A DNA stretch of 64,000 nt from Nocardia macrotermitis (GTDB lineage: Bacteria > Actinomycetota > Actinomycetes > Mycobacteriales > Mycobacteriaceae), in contig NZ_WEGK01000001.1 in NCBI RefSeq assembly GCF_009604405.1, positions 124,001 to 188,000 on the forward strand, written 5' to 3'. The translations under genes were made by a program, and so were the position numbers. Below the pieces are notes generated by a model. That model searched no databases. It worked only from the letters and a program-made list of their open reading frames with translations, and had not been told where the DNA came from. Shown in pieces: positions 36,124-43,673 of the stretch; within the stretch, counting starts at the first letter, position 1, and the number at the start of each line of letters is the position of its first letter.

Positions 36124-36157
36124 GCAAGGGCCCGAGCAATCCTGCTGGGGCCCTTGC
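36124..36157. terminator. Bidirectional hairpin terminator
   Basis: GCAAGGGCCC (36124-36133) pairs perfectly with GGGCCCTTGC (36148-36157) around a 14-nt loop. It sits between the zinc-ribbon gene and the convergent CYP125-like gene and should end both transcripts. Confidence 0.8.
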
Positions 36158-36168
36158 CGTTTCGGTGG

Positions 36169-37413
36169 TCAGGCGTACTTGACTTCCCAGTGTTTGATGC
36201 CGTTGATCCAGCCGGAGCGGAGGCGTTCGGGTTCGGCCAGTTGGGTGAGGTCTGGCATAGCGTCGGCCAGGGCGTTGAACATCAGGTCGATTTCGAGGCG
36301 GGCGAGGTTGGCGCCTACGCAGTAGTGGGCGCCGGTGCCGCCGAAGGCGAGGTGGGGGTTGGGGTCTCGGGTGATGTCGAAGCGGAAGGGGTCCTCGAAG
36401 GCATCTTCGTCGAAATTGGCCGAGCTGTAGAACAATCCGAGGCGCTGACCCGCGCGGATCTGTTGGCCGCCGAGTTCGGTGTCTTCGGTGGCGGTGCGTT
36501 GGAAGACCGTGACGGGGGTGGCCCAGCGGACGATCTCGTCGGGGGCGGTGCGGGGGCGTTCGCGCTTGTAGAGGTCCCACTGGTCGGGGTTGTCGACGAA
36601 TGCCTTCATGCCGTGGGTGATGGCGTTGCGCGTGGTTTCGTTGCCGGCTACGGCGAGGAGGATGACGAAGAAGCCGAATTCGTCCGAGCCCAGGGCCTCG
36701 CCGTCGAGGTCGGCGTGCACGAGTTGGCTGACGATGTCGTCCAGGGCGTTGGCGCGGCGCTGTTCGGCCATGTTCCAGGCGTAGCCGAGGATTTCCATCG
36801 ACGCGTTCGAGGCGGAATCGGTGTTGGTGGTGTCGCCGTATTCCGGGTCGTCGTAGTTGAGCATCTGGTTGGACCATTCGAAGACCTTGCGGCGGTCTTC
36901 CTGTGGCACACCGAGCAATTCGGCGATCGCCTGCAACGGCAGCTCGCAGGCGACCTGCTCGACGAAGTCGCCGCGGCCCTCCTTCCTGGCGGCGTGCACG
37001 ATCGCCGCGGCGCGCTCGGTCAGCGCCGCACGCAGGCTCTCCACCCCGCGCGGGGTGAAACCCTTGGAGATGATGCGGCGGATCTTGGTGTGCTTGGGCG
37101 GATCCATGTTGATCAGCAGTGCACCGGTCAGCTCGATCTGATCGACGGTGATCTCACCGGGCAGCCGGATGATCGCGCCCTTCTGCTGCGAGGAGAACAG
37201 CTCGGGTCTGCGCGAGATTTCCTTGATGTCCTCGTGCTTGCTCACCACCCAGTAGCCGCCGTCGTGGAAACCGCCGGACTCCGCGTCGGCCTGGGCGTTC
37301 CACCAGACCGGTGCGGTGCGGCGGAGCTGGGCGAACTCCTGGACCGGATTTCGGGTCTCCCACAGCGCGGGATCGGTGAAATCGAATCCTGCGGGTAGCG
37401 AGGGCGCGGACAC
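36169..37413 (-). CDS. Cytochrome P450, CYP125-like (steroid C26/C27 hydroxylase type)
   Basis: This 414-aa soluble P450 resembles, from memory, CYP125A1 of M. tuberculosis across its length: 'LPAGFDFTDPALW', 'WWNAQAD', 'GGFHDGGYWVVSKHEDIKEI', 'EFGFFVILLAVAGNETTRNA', 'DEIVRWATPVT' and 'SGWINGIKHWEV'. CYP125 oxidises the terminal methyl of the cholesterol side chain, starting its breakdown. The haem ligand is Cys365 in 'HYCVGANLAR' and the O2-activating Thr is in 'AGNETT'. The GTG at 37413 is preceded by CAGGAGG; no ATG fits. A shared operator motif lies about 120 bp upstream. The exact substrate needs testing because CYP125 paralogues exist. Confidence 0.88.
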   Translation of the reverse strand: MSAPSLPAGFDFTDPALWETRNPVQEFAQLRRTAPVWWNAQADAESGGFHDGGYWVVSKHEDIKEISRRPELFSSQQKGAIIRLPGEITVDQIELTGALLINMDPPKHTKIRRIISKGFTPRGVESLRAALTERAAAIVHAARKEGRGDFVEQVACELPLQAIAELLGVPQEDRRKVFEWSNQMLNYDDPEYGDTTNTDSASNASMEILGYAWNMAEQRRANALDDIVSQLVHADLDGEALGSDEFGFFVILLAVAGNETTRNAITHGMKAFVDNPDQWDLYKRERPRTAPDEIVRWATPVTVFQRTATEDTELGGQQIRAGQRLGLFYSSANFDEDAFEDPFRFDITRDPNPHLAFGGTGAHYCVGANLARLEIDLMFNALADAMPDLTQLAEPERLRSGWINGIKHWEVKYA

Positions 37414-37532
37414 TGCTGCCTCCTGGAAGGTCGACGTCGTCGTGGACCGGATATCGGCCGCGTCGGGGCTGGCCACCGCGGCGCTGATCGTTACCGCCCG
37501 AAGCGGTGGGAATACTTGCCCAGACACATCAT

Positions 37533-37554
37533 GGACACATGTCTGGACGCTACT
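37533..37554 (-). promoter_or_regulatory. Shared operator/promoter motif, CYP125-like gene
   Basis: Read on the minus strand: TAGCGT CCAGACAT GTGTCC. A -10-like hexamer is followed at once by the yCAGACAC-aTGTCC element. A second CAGACACAT on the plus strand nearby (37521-37529) makes a wider inverted arrangement. Five other genes in the module carry the same element. Confidence 0.6.
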
Positions 37555-37668
37555 ACGGAAACCTCTCCACGACAAGGTCGGATCCGGACGGATTCGAGTC
37601 ATGGGCAGTGGGACGCGACAACTCGCGGGCGTGCGACAGCTCGCGGGAAACCGAGACTCGCCCGCAAA

Positions 37669-38244
37669 TCAACCGAGCAGCCGACGCGCGCACGCCTCCA
37701 GCAGATCCGCGACCTGCTCATACGACAGATGCCCCATCCCGCCATGCAGCAGCGCACCCGAATAGAGCACCTCGAGAATGGCGATGGTCTCCTGCTCACC
37801 CGAGCCCAGCGCCTCGCCCAACCGCCGCCGGATCTCGATGCCGATGCACACCCGCAGATGCTTCACATCCGGATCCGCACCCAGCAGCGCACTGCTCACC
37901 GCCCCCGCGAGCGCCGGTTCGTCGGCGACCAGCATCGAAACCTGCCGCAGCACCGCGACCACGTGCGCCACCCGATCCGCCTCGTCCACCCGCACCGGCG
38001 GCGCGGCGACCAGCCGCCGCCAGAATACCTCCGCGATCAGATGCTCCTTGGAGGAGAAATAGGTGTACGCGGTGGCCGTGCCGACCCCGGCCGCCGCGGC
38101 GACCAGCCGGATGGTCGTCCCGGGATACCCCTCCCGGGACAACACCTCCACGGCCGCGGCGGTCAGGCGATCGACGGTGTCGGCCTGTTTCTCGGTCAGC
38201 CGCCTACGCGTGGCTTCCCGGTTGGTGGACACTTGTTCGGACAT
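37669..38244 (-). CDS. TetR-family regulator, candidate controller of the P450 module
   Basis: This 191-aa TetR protein has its helix-turn-helix at about residues 40-62 ('TTIRLVAAAAGVGTATAYTY') and a helical C-terminal ligand domain. The ATG at 38244 sits directly after TATAGT-TCAGACGC, so transcription probably begins at or next to the start codon (leaderless). The operator overlaps the start, implying autoregulation. It is the only regulator inside the P450 module, and its own promoter has the motif shared by the other genes. The ligand is unknown; a steroid or acyl-CoA intermediate is plausible. Confidence 0.88.
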   Translation of the reverse strand: MSEQVSTNREATRRRLTEKQADTVDRLTAAAVEVLSREGYPGTTIRLVAAAAGVGTATAYTYFSSKEHLIAEVFWRRLVAAPPVRVDEADRVAHVVAVLRQVSMLVADEPALAGAVSSALLGADPDVKHLRVCIGIEIRRRLGEALGSGEQETIAILEVLYSGALLHGGMGHLSYEQVADLLEACARRLLG

Positions 38245-38259
38245 GCGTCTGAACTATAC
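38239..38259 (-). promoter_or_regulatory. Shared operator motif overlapping the TetR start codon
   Basis: On the minus strand: TATAGT TCAGACGC ATGTCC, where the ATG is the TetR start codon. The hexamer-to-ATG distance is 8 nt, the geometry of a leaderless actinobacterial promoter. Confidence 0.65.
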
Positions 38260-38264
38260 CCGGA

Positions 38265-38843
38265 TCACCACAGCGGAACGGGCGCTTCGCCGATCTTGTA
38301 CCAGCCCGGCAGCGGGCCCGCACCCGTGCGCTCGATGCGCTTGCGCATGCCGTCGGACAGCGCGTCGTTGGTGATCATCTCCAGGAACAGCGCGCTGACG
38401 TTGCCGAAGTCGAAGAAGTCACGCTGCCAGGACCACTGGAAGTTACCGCCGTAGCGGAACCAGCTGCCGCCGATGCCCTCCGCGGAATAGTTCCGGCCGT
38501 CGGGGCGGGTCGCGTCGCTGACCTGCTTCCACAGGCCGATCACCGTGCCGCTGCGGTCGTCGACGACGAATTCCTGATACGGATAGCTCCACCCCTCCAG
38601 GCCGTCCATCTCGAGGCCGACGGCGATATCGCGGATCTCGTTGCGGCCCACCGCCATGAATTCCTGCTTGGGGCCGTAGTTCCAGCCGTAGGTGGCGTCC
38701 TCGGTGTAGTAGTCGGCCAGGGGATGCCAGTCGCCGGTGGCCTCGCAGTCCTTGTTGGCCTGCTCCCAGCGGGTGACCATCTCGTCGAGTTCGGCGCGAT
38801 CGAATTTCGGCACGGCGGTGGACCTTTCGTCGGTGGAGATCAT
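38265..38843 (-). CDS. SnoaL/NTF2-like fold protein
   Basis: This 192-aa protein has the cone-shaped NTF2-like pattern: an N-terminal helix ('DEMVTRWEQANKDCEATGDW'), 'LADYYTEDATYGWNYG', then beta strands with 'YPYQEFVVDDRSGTVIGLWK'. Members include ketosteroid isomerases, polyketide cyclases and binding proteins. I cannot see a decisive catalytic set, though Asp and Tyr residues line the expected pocket. It lies 46 bp downstream of the SDR in the P450-SDR transcription unit, which suggests it acts on the same substrate. Confidence 0.75.
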   Translation of the reverse strand: MISTDERSTAVPKFDRAELDEMVTRWEQANKDCEATGDWHPLADYYTEDATYGWNYGPKQEFMAVGRNEIRDIAVGLEMDGLEGWSYPYQEFVVDDRSGTVIGLWKQVSDATRPDGRNYSAEGIGGSWFRYGGNFQWSWQRDFFDFGNVSALFLEMITNDALSDGMRKRIERTGAGPLPGWYKIGEAPVPLW

Positions 38844-38889
38844 GAATGTGTATACGAACGTGTCGGTGTGGCGCGTGGTTGTGCGCGAA

Positions 38890-39687
38890 TCAGCCTGCGC
38901 TGCTGGATGATTCGGTCTTGCGCGGCGCTTCGGGTTGTACCTCGACCAGGATCAGCTGGCTGCCCCGGGGCGTGTTGACGACCGAGCTGATCGCCGCGGC
39001 CATGTCCGAGGGACGCAGCAGGTAGGGGTGCCGGGCGAAACCCCAGGCCACCCAGTCCTCGATCAGCGGGCCGACCACCTCGGCCTCGGCGTTCACGCCC
39101 ATGCCGGTGCGGGTCGGCCCGGGACGTACCAGGCTCACCCGGACGCCGGTGCCCTCGAGTTCCATCCGCATCTGCTCGGCCATGCCCTCGAGACCCGCCT
39201 TGGCTGCGTTGTAGGCACCCATGCGCGGGCGGGGCGCGTGCGCGCAGTCCGAGCTGATCAGAACGAAATCCCCACGGCCCCTGGTGATCATGTCGGGAAC
39301 CAGTCGGCGGGCGAGGCGATGCGGGCCGACGAGATGGACGTCGACCTGGCGGGCGAAGTCCGCGGTACTCATCTCGTGCACGAGGGCGAATTCCACATCT
39401 CCCGCACCGGAGACGACGACCTCCGTGGGGCCCAGTGCGGCCTCGGCGGCGGTGACGAAGGCATCCACAGAGTCGTCGTCGGTGACGTCCAGCCGGTGCG
39501 CGATGGCTTCGCCGCCCGCGGCCCGGATCTTCTCGGCCAGTTGCTCGCACTCGTCCACCCGGCGCGCGCCCAGCGCCACCGGATAGCCCTGTTGCGCAAG
39601 CGATTCCGCAGTGGCCGCGCCGATCCCCGAGGACGCCCCCGCGATCAGCACCGGCCGACGATCCGGATTGGGTTCGAAACGTGGCAT
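38890..39687 (-). CDS. SDR-family oxidoreductase in the P450 operon
   Basis: This 265-aa SDR has 'VLIAGASSGIGAATAESLAQ', Arg-containing 'ALGARRVDECEQL' (favouring NADPH), 'LISSDCAHAP' and the catalytic 'YNAAKAGLEG'. It starts 1 bp after the P450 stop, with its ribosome-binding site inside the P450 gene, so the two are coupled. In M. tuberculosis a similar SDR-P450 pair (Rv0765c-Rv0766c, recalled from memory) faces an aldehyde dehydrogenase as here. It likely oxidises the alcohol made by the P450. Confidence 0.88.
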   Translation of the reverse strand: MPRFEPNPDRRPVLIAGASSGIGAATAESLAQQGYPVALGARRVDECEQLAEKIRAAGGEAIAHRLDVTDDDSVDAFVTAAEAALGPTEVVVSGAGDVEFALVHEMSTADFARQVDVHLVGPHRLARRLVPDMITRGRGDFVLISSDCAHAPRPRMGAYNAAKAGLEGMAEQMRMELEGTGVRVSLVRPGPTRTGMGVNAEAEVVGPLIEDWVAWGFARHPYLLRPSDMAAAISSVVNTPRGSQLILVEVQPEAPRKTESSSSAG

Positions 39688-39688
39688 C

Positions 39689-40891
39689 TCAGGCAACCTC
39701 CACCTGAACCGGTAGATGCGCGAAACCGCGCACGTTCGTCGAGTGCACCCGCTCGATCCCGGTCTCGGCCAGGCCGTAACGCTTGACGCGCGTGGTGAAT
39801 TCACGCAGCGCGATGGTCGCCTCCAGCCGCGCGAGGTGCGCACCGAGGCAGAAGTGCACGCCCGCACCGAAACTCGCGAGATTGCCCTTGTCGGCGCGAT
39901 CGATGCGGTAGGTGTCGCCGTCGTCGAACACCTCCGAATCGCGGTTGGCCGAACCGATCAGCAGCAGTACCTTCGCGCCCTCGGGGATGGTGAGCCCGTG
40001 CATCTCGATATCCGTTGCGGCGCTGCGGGCCACGAGCTGACTCGAGGTGTCGTAACGCAGCGTCTCCTCGACCCAGTCCGGCACCAGATCGGGTTCGGCC
40101 TGCACCTTCGCGTATTCGGCCGGGTTGCGTCCGGCCCAGTACAGGGCGTTGCCGAGCAGTTTGGTGGTGGTCTCGTTCCCGGCGACGACCATCAGGAACA
40201 TGAATCCGATGATCTCCTCGGCCGAGAGCCGGTCACCGTCGATCTCGGCGTCCAGCAGCGCGGAGGTCAGATCCTCGGTCGGATTCGACCGCCGCGCCTC
40301 GACCATCTCGCTGTAGTACGTGATCAGCGACAGCGCCGCCTCGATCGCGGGGACCGGGACGTCGAGTACGCCCTCGTCGCGGTGCACCACCAGGTCCGCG
40401 AGCCGGCGGATCTCGGCGCGATCGGAGGCGGGGACGCCCATGAGTTCGGAGATCACGTCCATGGGCAGCTTCCCGGCGAAATCCTCGATCCAGTCGAAAC
40501 TTCCGCGCTCGAGCGCCGGTTCGAGATGTTCCAGGGTCAGCTCGTGGATACGCGCGTCCATCTCGTTCACGCGCCGGGGCGTGAAGCCCTTGTAGACCAG
40601 CCGCCGCATGCGCACATGCCGGGGATCGTCCATGGCCAGGAACGACATCGTCCTGTGCGCGTGCGGTCCCCACGCGGCCGGATCCAGCGACACACCCATT
40701 GCGCTAGACAGCCGCACGTTGTCCCGGAATCCGGTGATCACGTCCGCATGCCGGGACAACGCCCAGAATCCCAGGTCCGGGTTGTGATACAGCGGCGCAT
40801 CGGCGCGCAGGCGCTCATAGGTCGGGTACGGGTCGTCGTGGAACCGGTAGTCGTACGGATCGAACGTGAACGGCTCCAGTGCCGAAGTCAT
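39689..40891 (-). CDS. Cytochrome P450 (CYP123/CYP-cluster type)
   Basis: This 400-aa soluble actinobacterial P450 has 'MVVAGNETTTKLLGNALYW' (I helix with acid-Thr pair), 'EETLRYDTSSQLVARSA' (ExxR) and the haem ligand Cys348 in 'FGAGVHFCLGAHLAR'. It differs from the CYP125-like protein at 36169 and has no diagnostic steroid-family signature that I recognise. It is the first gene of a P450-SDR-SnoaL unit and diverges from the aldehyde dehydrogenase. The ferredoxin/reductase encoded at 43674-45338 is the obvious local electron donor. Confidence 0.88.
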   Translation of the reverse strand: MTSALEPFTFDPYDYRFHDDPYPTYERLRADAPLYHNPDLGFWALSRHADVITGFRDNVRLSSAMGVSLDPAAWGPHAHRTMSFLAMDDPRHVRMRRLVYKGFTPRRVNEMDARIHELTLEHLEPALERGSFDWIEDFAGKLPMDVISELMGVPASDRAEIRRLADLVVHRDEGVLDVPVPAIEAALSLITYYSEMVEARRSNPTEDLTSALLDAEIDGDRLSAEEIIGFMFLMVVAGNETTTKLLGNALYWAGRNPAEYAKVQAEPDLVPDWVEETLRYDTSSQLVARSAATDIEMHGLTIPEGAKVLLLIGSANRDSEVFDDGDTYRIDRADKGNLASFGAGVHFCLGAHLARLEATIALREFTTRVKRYGLAETGIERVHSTNVRGFAHLPVQVEVA

Positions 40892-40965
40892 CGCGCCTAC
40901 CTCGAATTCGTGAACGCGCGCCTTCGGAGCCGGAACGGAACCCGGCGACCGAGAGACACATAGCT

Positions 40966-40987
40966 GGACATGTGTCTGGACGGTATC
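40966..40987 (-). promoter_or_regulatory. Shared operator/promoter motif, P450-SDR-SnoaL unit
   Basis: On the minus strand: TACCGT CCAGACAC ATGTCC. AGACACAT recurs inverted on the left (40954-40961), giving an 8-bp inverted pair around an 8-bp spacer. It lies about 75 bp upstream of the P450 start codon. Confidence 0.65.
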
Positions 40988-41114
40988 ACCGACACCAGCT
41001 CATCACAACGGGTACCCTGCGGCGAGGCATTCGCACCAGATGGCAGGGCCGTCACGAAAGGTCCGGGCACGAGCGGTTTTCCGGTCCCTCCTTGCGTCGG
41101 GTCGGTAAACCGAA

Positions 41115-41135
41115 TTATATTCCGAACACCTGTCC
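41115..41135 (+). promoter_or_regulatory. Shared operator/promoter motif, aldehyde dehydrogenase
   Basis: On the plus strand: TATATT CCGAACAC CTGTCC, the most diverged of the six module sites but with the same layout. It ends 23 bp before the aldehyde dehydrogenase ATG. Confidence 0.55.
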
Positions 41136-41157
41136 AGACATGCATCGGAGATGACAG

Positions 41158-42627
41158 ATGAACGGTCTCGTTCCCGCGGACGGCACTCCCCTGCTGATCG
41201 GCGGCAAACTGGTCCCCGGCGGGTCGGGCGTCTTCGCGACGATCAACCCCGCCACCGAAGAGGTGCTCGGCCACGCCGCCGACGCCTCGCCCGAGGATAT
41301 GGACGCGGCCATCGCCGCGGCCCGGGCAGCGTTCGACGACACCGACTGGTCCCGCGATCACGCGTTCCGCGCCCACTGCGTCCGCCAGCTGCGCGACGCC
41401 ATGCAGGCCCATATCGAAGAGCTGCGCGAGATCACCATCGCCGAGGTCGGCGCGCCGGTCATGCTCACCAGCGGACCCCAGCTCGAGGGGCCGGTCGCGG
41501 ATCTGTCCTTCGCGGCCGATCTGGCCGAAAGTTACAGCTGGGAAACCGATCTCGGGCTCGGCGAGACCATGGGCATCTCGAGCCGCCGGGTGCTGCGGCG
41601 CGAGGCGGTGGGCGTCGTCGGGGCGATCACGCCGTGGAACTTCCCGCACCAGATCAATCTCGCCAAGATCGGCCCCGCACTGGCGGCGGGCAATACCGTC
41701 GTGCTCAAGCCCGCGCCCGATACGCCGTGGTGCGCGGCGGTGCTCGGCAAGCTGGTGGTAGAGCACACCGACATTCCGGCCGGTGTGCTCAATATCGTTA
41801 CCTCGCAGGATCATTCGCTCGGCGCGCGGCTGGTGGAGGACCCGCGGGTGGACATGATCACCTTCACCGGATCCACCAATACCGGGCGCGCGGTGATGAC
41901 CGGTGCGGCCGCGACGCTCAAGCGGACGTTCCTCGAACTCGGTGGCAAATCCGCCGCCGTGGTGCTGGACGACGCCGATATCGCGGGCGCGGCGGGGTTC
42001 ACCGCGTTCTCGGTCGCGGTGCACGCGGGCCAGGGGTGCGCGCTGACCACCCGGCTGGTGGTGCCGCGGGCGTCCTACGACGCCGCGGTCGAGGCCGCGG
42101 CCAAGGCCATGGCCGGGCTCGGCGCGGGTGATCCGACCAAGCCCGGAACCATTTGCGGCCCACTGATTTCCGCGCGTCAGCGGGATCGGGTGCAGAGCTA
42201 TCTGGACAGTGCGTTGCGCGAGGGCGGACGGTTCGCGACCGGCGGTGGCCGACCGGCGGACCGGGACCGCGGCTTCTTCATCGAGCCGACCGTCATCGCC
42301 GGACTGGACAACTCCGCGACCGTCTCGCAGGAGGAGATCTTCGGGCCGGTGCTCGTGGTGATCCCGCACGACGGCGACCAGGACGCGGTGCGCATCGCGA
42401 ACGAATCCCCGTACGGCCTGTCGGGCTCGATCTGGGGCACCGATCCCGAGCGCGTGGAGCGGGCGGTCGCGGGTGTGCGGACCGGTACGCTCGGCGTCAA
42501 CGGCGGCCAGTGGTACAACGCCGACGCGCCGTTCGGCGGTTACAAGCAGTCCGGTATCGGCCGGGAGATGGGTGTGGCCGGTTTCGAGGAGTATCTCGAA
42601 ACCAAGCTCGTCGCCACGCCTGCCTGA
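41158..42627 (+). CDS. NAD-dependent aldehyde dehydrogenase (AldA-like)
   Basis: This 489-aa ALDH has the nucleophile Cys294 in 'GQGCALTTR', the base Glu260 in 'FLELGGKSA', and 'ITPWNFPHQINLAKIGPALA' lining the cofactor site. GGAG precedes the ATG by about 8 nt. It diverges from the P450-SDR-SnoaL unit, an order I recall from Rv0765c-Rv0769 of M. tuberculosis. The chemistry of the module (P450 to alcohol, SDR to aldehyde, ALDH to acid) makes a stepwise methyl oxidation route plausible. That is inference. Confidence 0.92.
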   Translation: MNGLVPADGTPLLIGGKLVPGGSGVFATINPATEEVLGHAADASPEDMDAAIAAARAAFDDTDWSRDHAFRAHCVRQLRDAMQAHIEELREITIAEVGAPVMLTSGPQLEGPVADLSFAADLAESYSWETDLGLGETMGISSRRVLRREAVGVVGAITPWNFPHQINLAKIGPALAAGNTVVLKPAPDTPWCAAVLGKLVVEHTDIPAGVLNIVTSQDHSLGARLVEDPRVDMITFTGSTNTGRAVMTGAAATLKRTFLELGGKSAAVVLDDADIAGAAGFTAFSVAVHAGQGCALTTRLVVPRASYDAAVEAAAKAMAGLGAGDPTKPGTICGPLISARQRDRVQSYLDSALREGGRFATGGGRPADRDRGFFIEPTVIAGLDNSATVSQEEIFGPVLVVIPHDGDQDAVRIANESPYGLSGSIWGTDPERVERAVAGVRTGTLGVNGGQWYNADAPFGGYKQSGIGREMGVAGFEEYLETKLVATPA

Positions 42628-42641
42628 GAAGGTTCGGTTCG

Positions 42642-42671
42642 ATGCCGGAATCGGTTCGCCGGTTCCGGCAT
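42642..42671 (+). terminator. Hairpin after the aldehyde dehydrogenase
   Basis: ATGCCGGAA (42642-42650) and TTCCGGCAT (42663-42671) form a perfect 9-bp stem with a 12-nt loop, 14 bp after the stop. There is no T run. It may partly separate the aldehyde dehydrogenase from the following SDR. Confidence 0.5.
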
Positions 42672-42769
42672 TCGGCGCTCACGGGCCGCGCGGGAGGTCC
42701 GGATATTCCTGTCCCGCACCGAGATTCGACCGGCCGCGGATTCGCTGCCGGGACGGTGAGGAGACGGAT

Positions 42770-43645
42770 ATGACCGATACATCTCTGCTCGCGGGCCGCG
42801 GCGCGGTCGTGGTGGGCGGCGGTAGCGGCGTCGGGCGGGCGGTCGCGGAACTGCTCGCGGCATCGGGTGCGGGCGTGGTGGTGAACTCCCGCACCGAATC
42901 CTCGGTGCGCGCAGTCACCGACACCATCGTCGACGCGGGCGGGCGAGCCGTCGGTATCGCGGGGTCGGCGGCGGACGAACAGGTCGCCGGAAGCCTGATC
43001 ACCACGTGTGTCGAGACGTACGGCGGCATCGATGTCCTGATCAACTGCGCCGGGATCGCCGAACCGCGCAAATCCTCGATTCTCGATGTGAGCGTGGCGG
43101 ATTGGCGTGAACTGCTCGACTCGCACCTGTCCACGGTGTTCCACACCTGCCGGGCCGCCGCACCGCTGCTGGCCGAGCGCGGTGGGGCGATCGTCAATAC
43201 CGGATCGTTCGCCTACCTGGGCGATTACGGCGGTACCGGGTATCCGGCCGGGAAGGGCGCGGTCACCAGTCTGAGCCTGGCGATGGCCGCCGAGCTGAAA
43301 CAGTCCGGCGTGCGGGTGAATGTCGTGTGTCCCGGGGCTAAGACGCGGCTGTCGACCGGGCCGGAGTACGAGGAACACATTCGCGATCTGCATCGACGCG
43401 GCTTGCTCGACGCGGTCACCATGCAGGGGTCGCTGGACGCACCGCCGCCGGAATACGCCGCGGCGCTGTACCTGTTCCTCGCCTCGGACGCCGCGCGGGC
43501 GGTGACCGGTGAAATCTTCATTGCCGCAGGGGGATTCGTGGGTACCTTCGCGCGTCCGGCGATGTCGGCGATCGGGTATCGCGACCACGGCCAGCAGCCG
43601 CCGTGGTCCGTGGCGGAACTCGGTGCGCTGTTCGAGAAGCGGTGA
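42770..43645 (+). CDS. SDR-family oxidoreductase downstream of the aldehyde dehydrogenase
   Basis: This 291-aa SDR has 'AVVVGGGSGVGRAVAELLA', 'NCAGIAE', a catalytic Ser in 'VNTGSFAYLG' and 'YPAGKGAV'. The C-terminal ~40 residues ('GGFVGTFARPAMSAIGYRDH' onward) are an extension typical of a mycobacterial/nocardial subgroup acting on hydroxyacyl-CoAs or steroids. The ATG at 42770 has GGTGAGGAG upstream. It is in the same direction as the aldehyde dehydrogenase, 142 bp away. Confidence 0.85.
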   Translation: MTDTSLLAGRGAVVVGGGSGVGRAVAELLAASGAGVVVNSRTESSVRAVTDTIVDAGGRAVGIAGSAADEQVAGSLITTCVETYGGIDVLINCAGIAEPRKSSILDVSVADWRELLDSHLSTVFHTCRAAAPLLAERGGAIVNTGSFAYLGDYGGTGYPAGKGAVTSLSLAMAAELKQSGVRVNVVCPGAKTRLSTGPEYEEHIRDLHRRGLLDAVTMQGSLDAPPPEYAAALYLFLASDAARAVTGEIFIAAGGFVGTFARPAMSAIGYRDHGQQPPWSVAELGALFEKR

Positions 43646-43667
43646 CGGGCCCGGAGGCCCGCCACCG
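43640..43667. terminator. Hairpin between convergent SDR and ferredoxin-reductase genes
   Basis: CGGTGACGGGCC and GGCCCGCCACCG pair with one mismatch around a 4-nt loop. The stem begins within the SDR stop codon and ends 7 bp from the stop of the convergent gene. Confidence 0.65.
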
Positions 43668-43673
43668 GTTCGG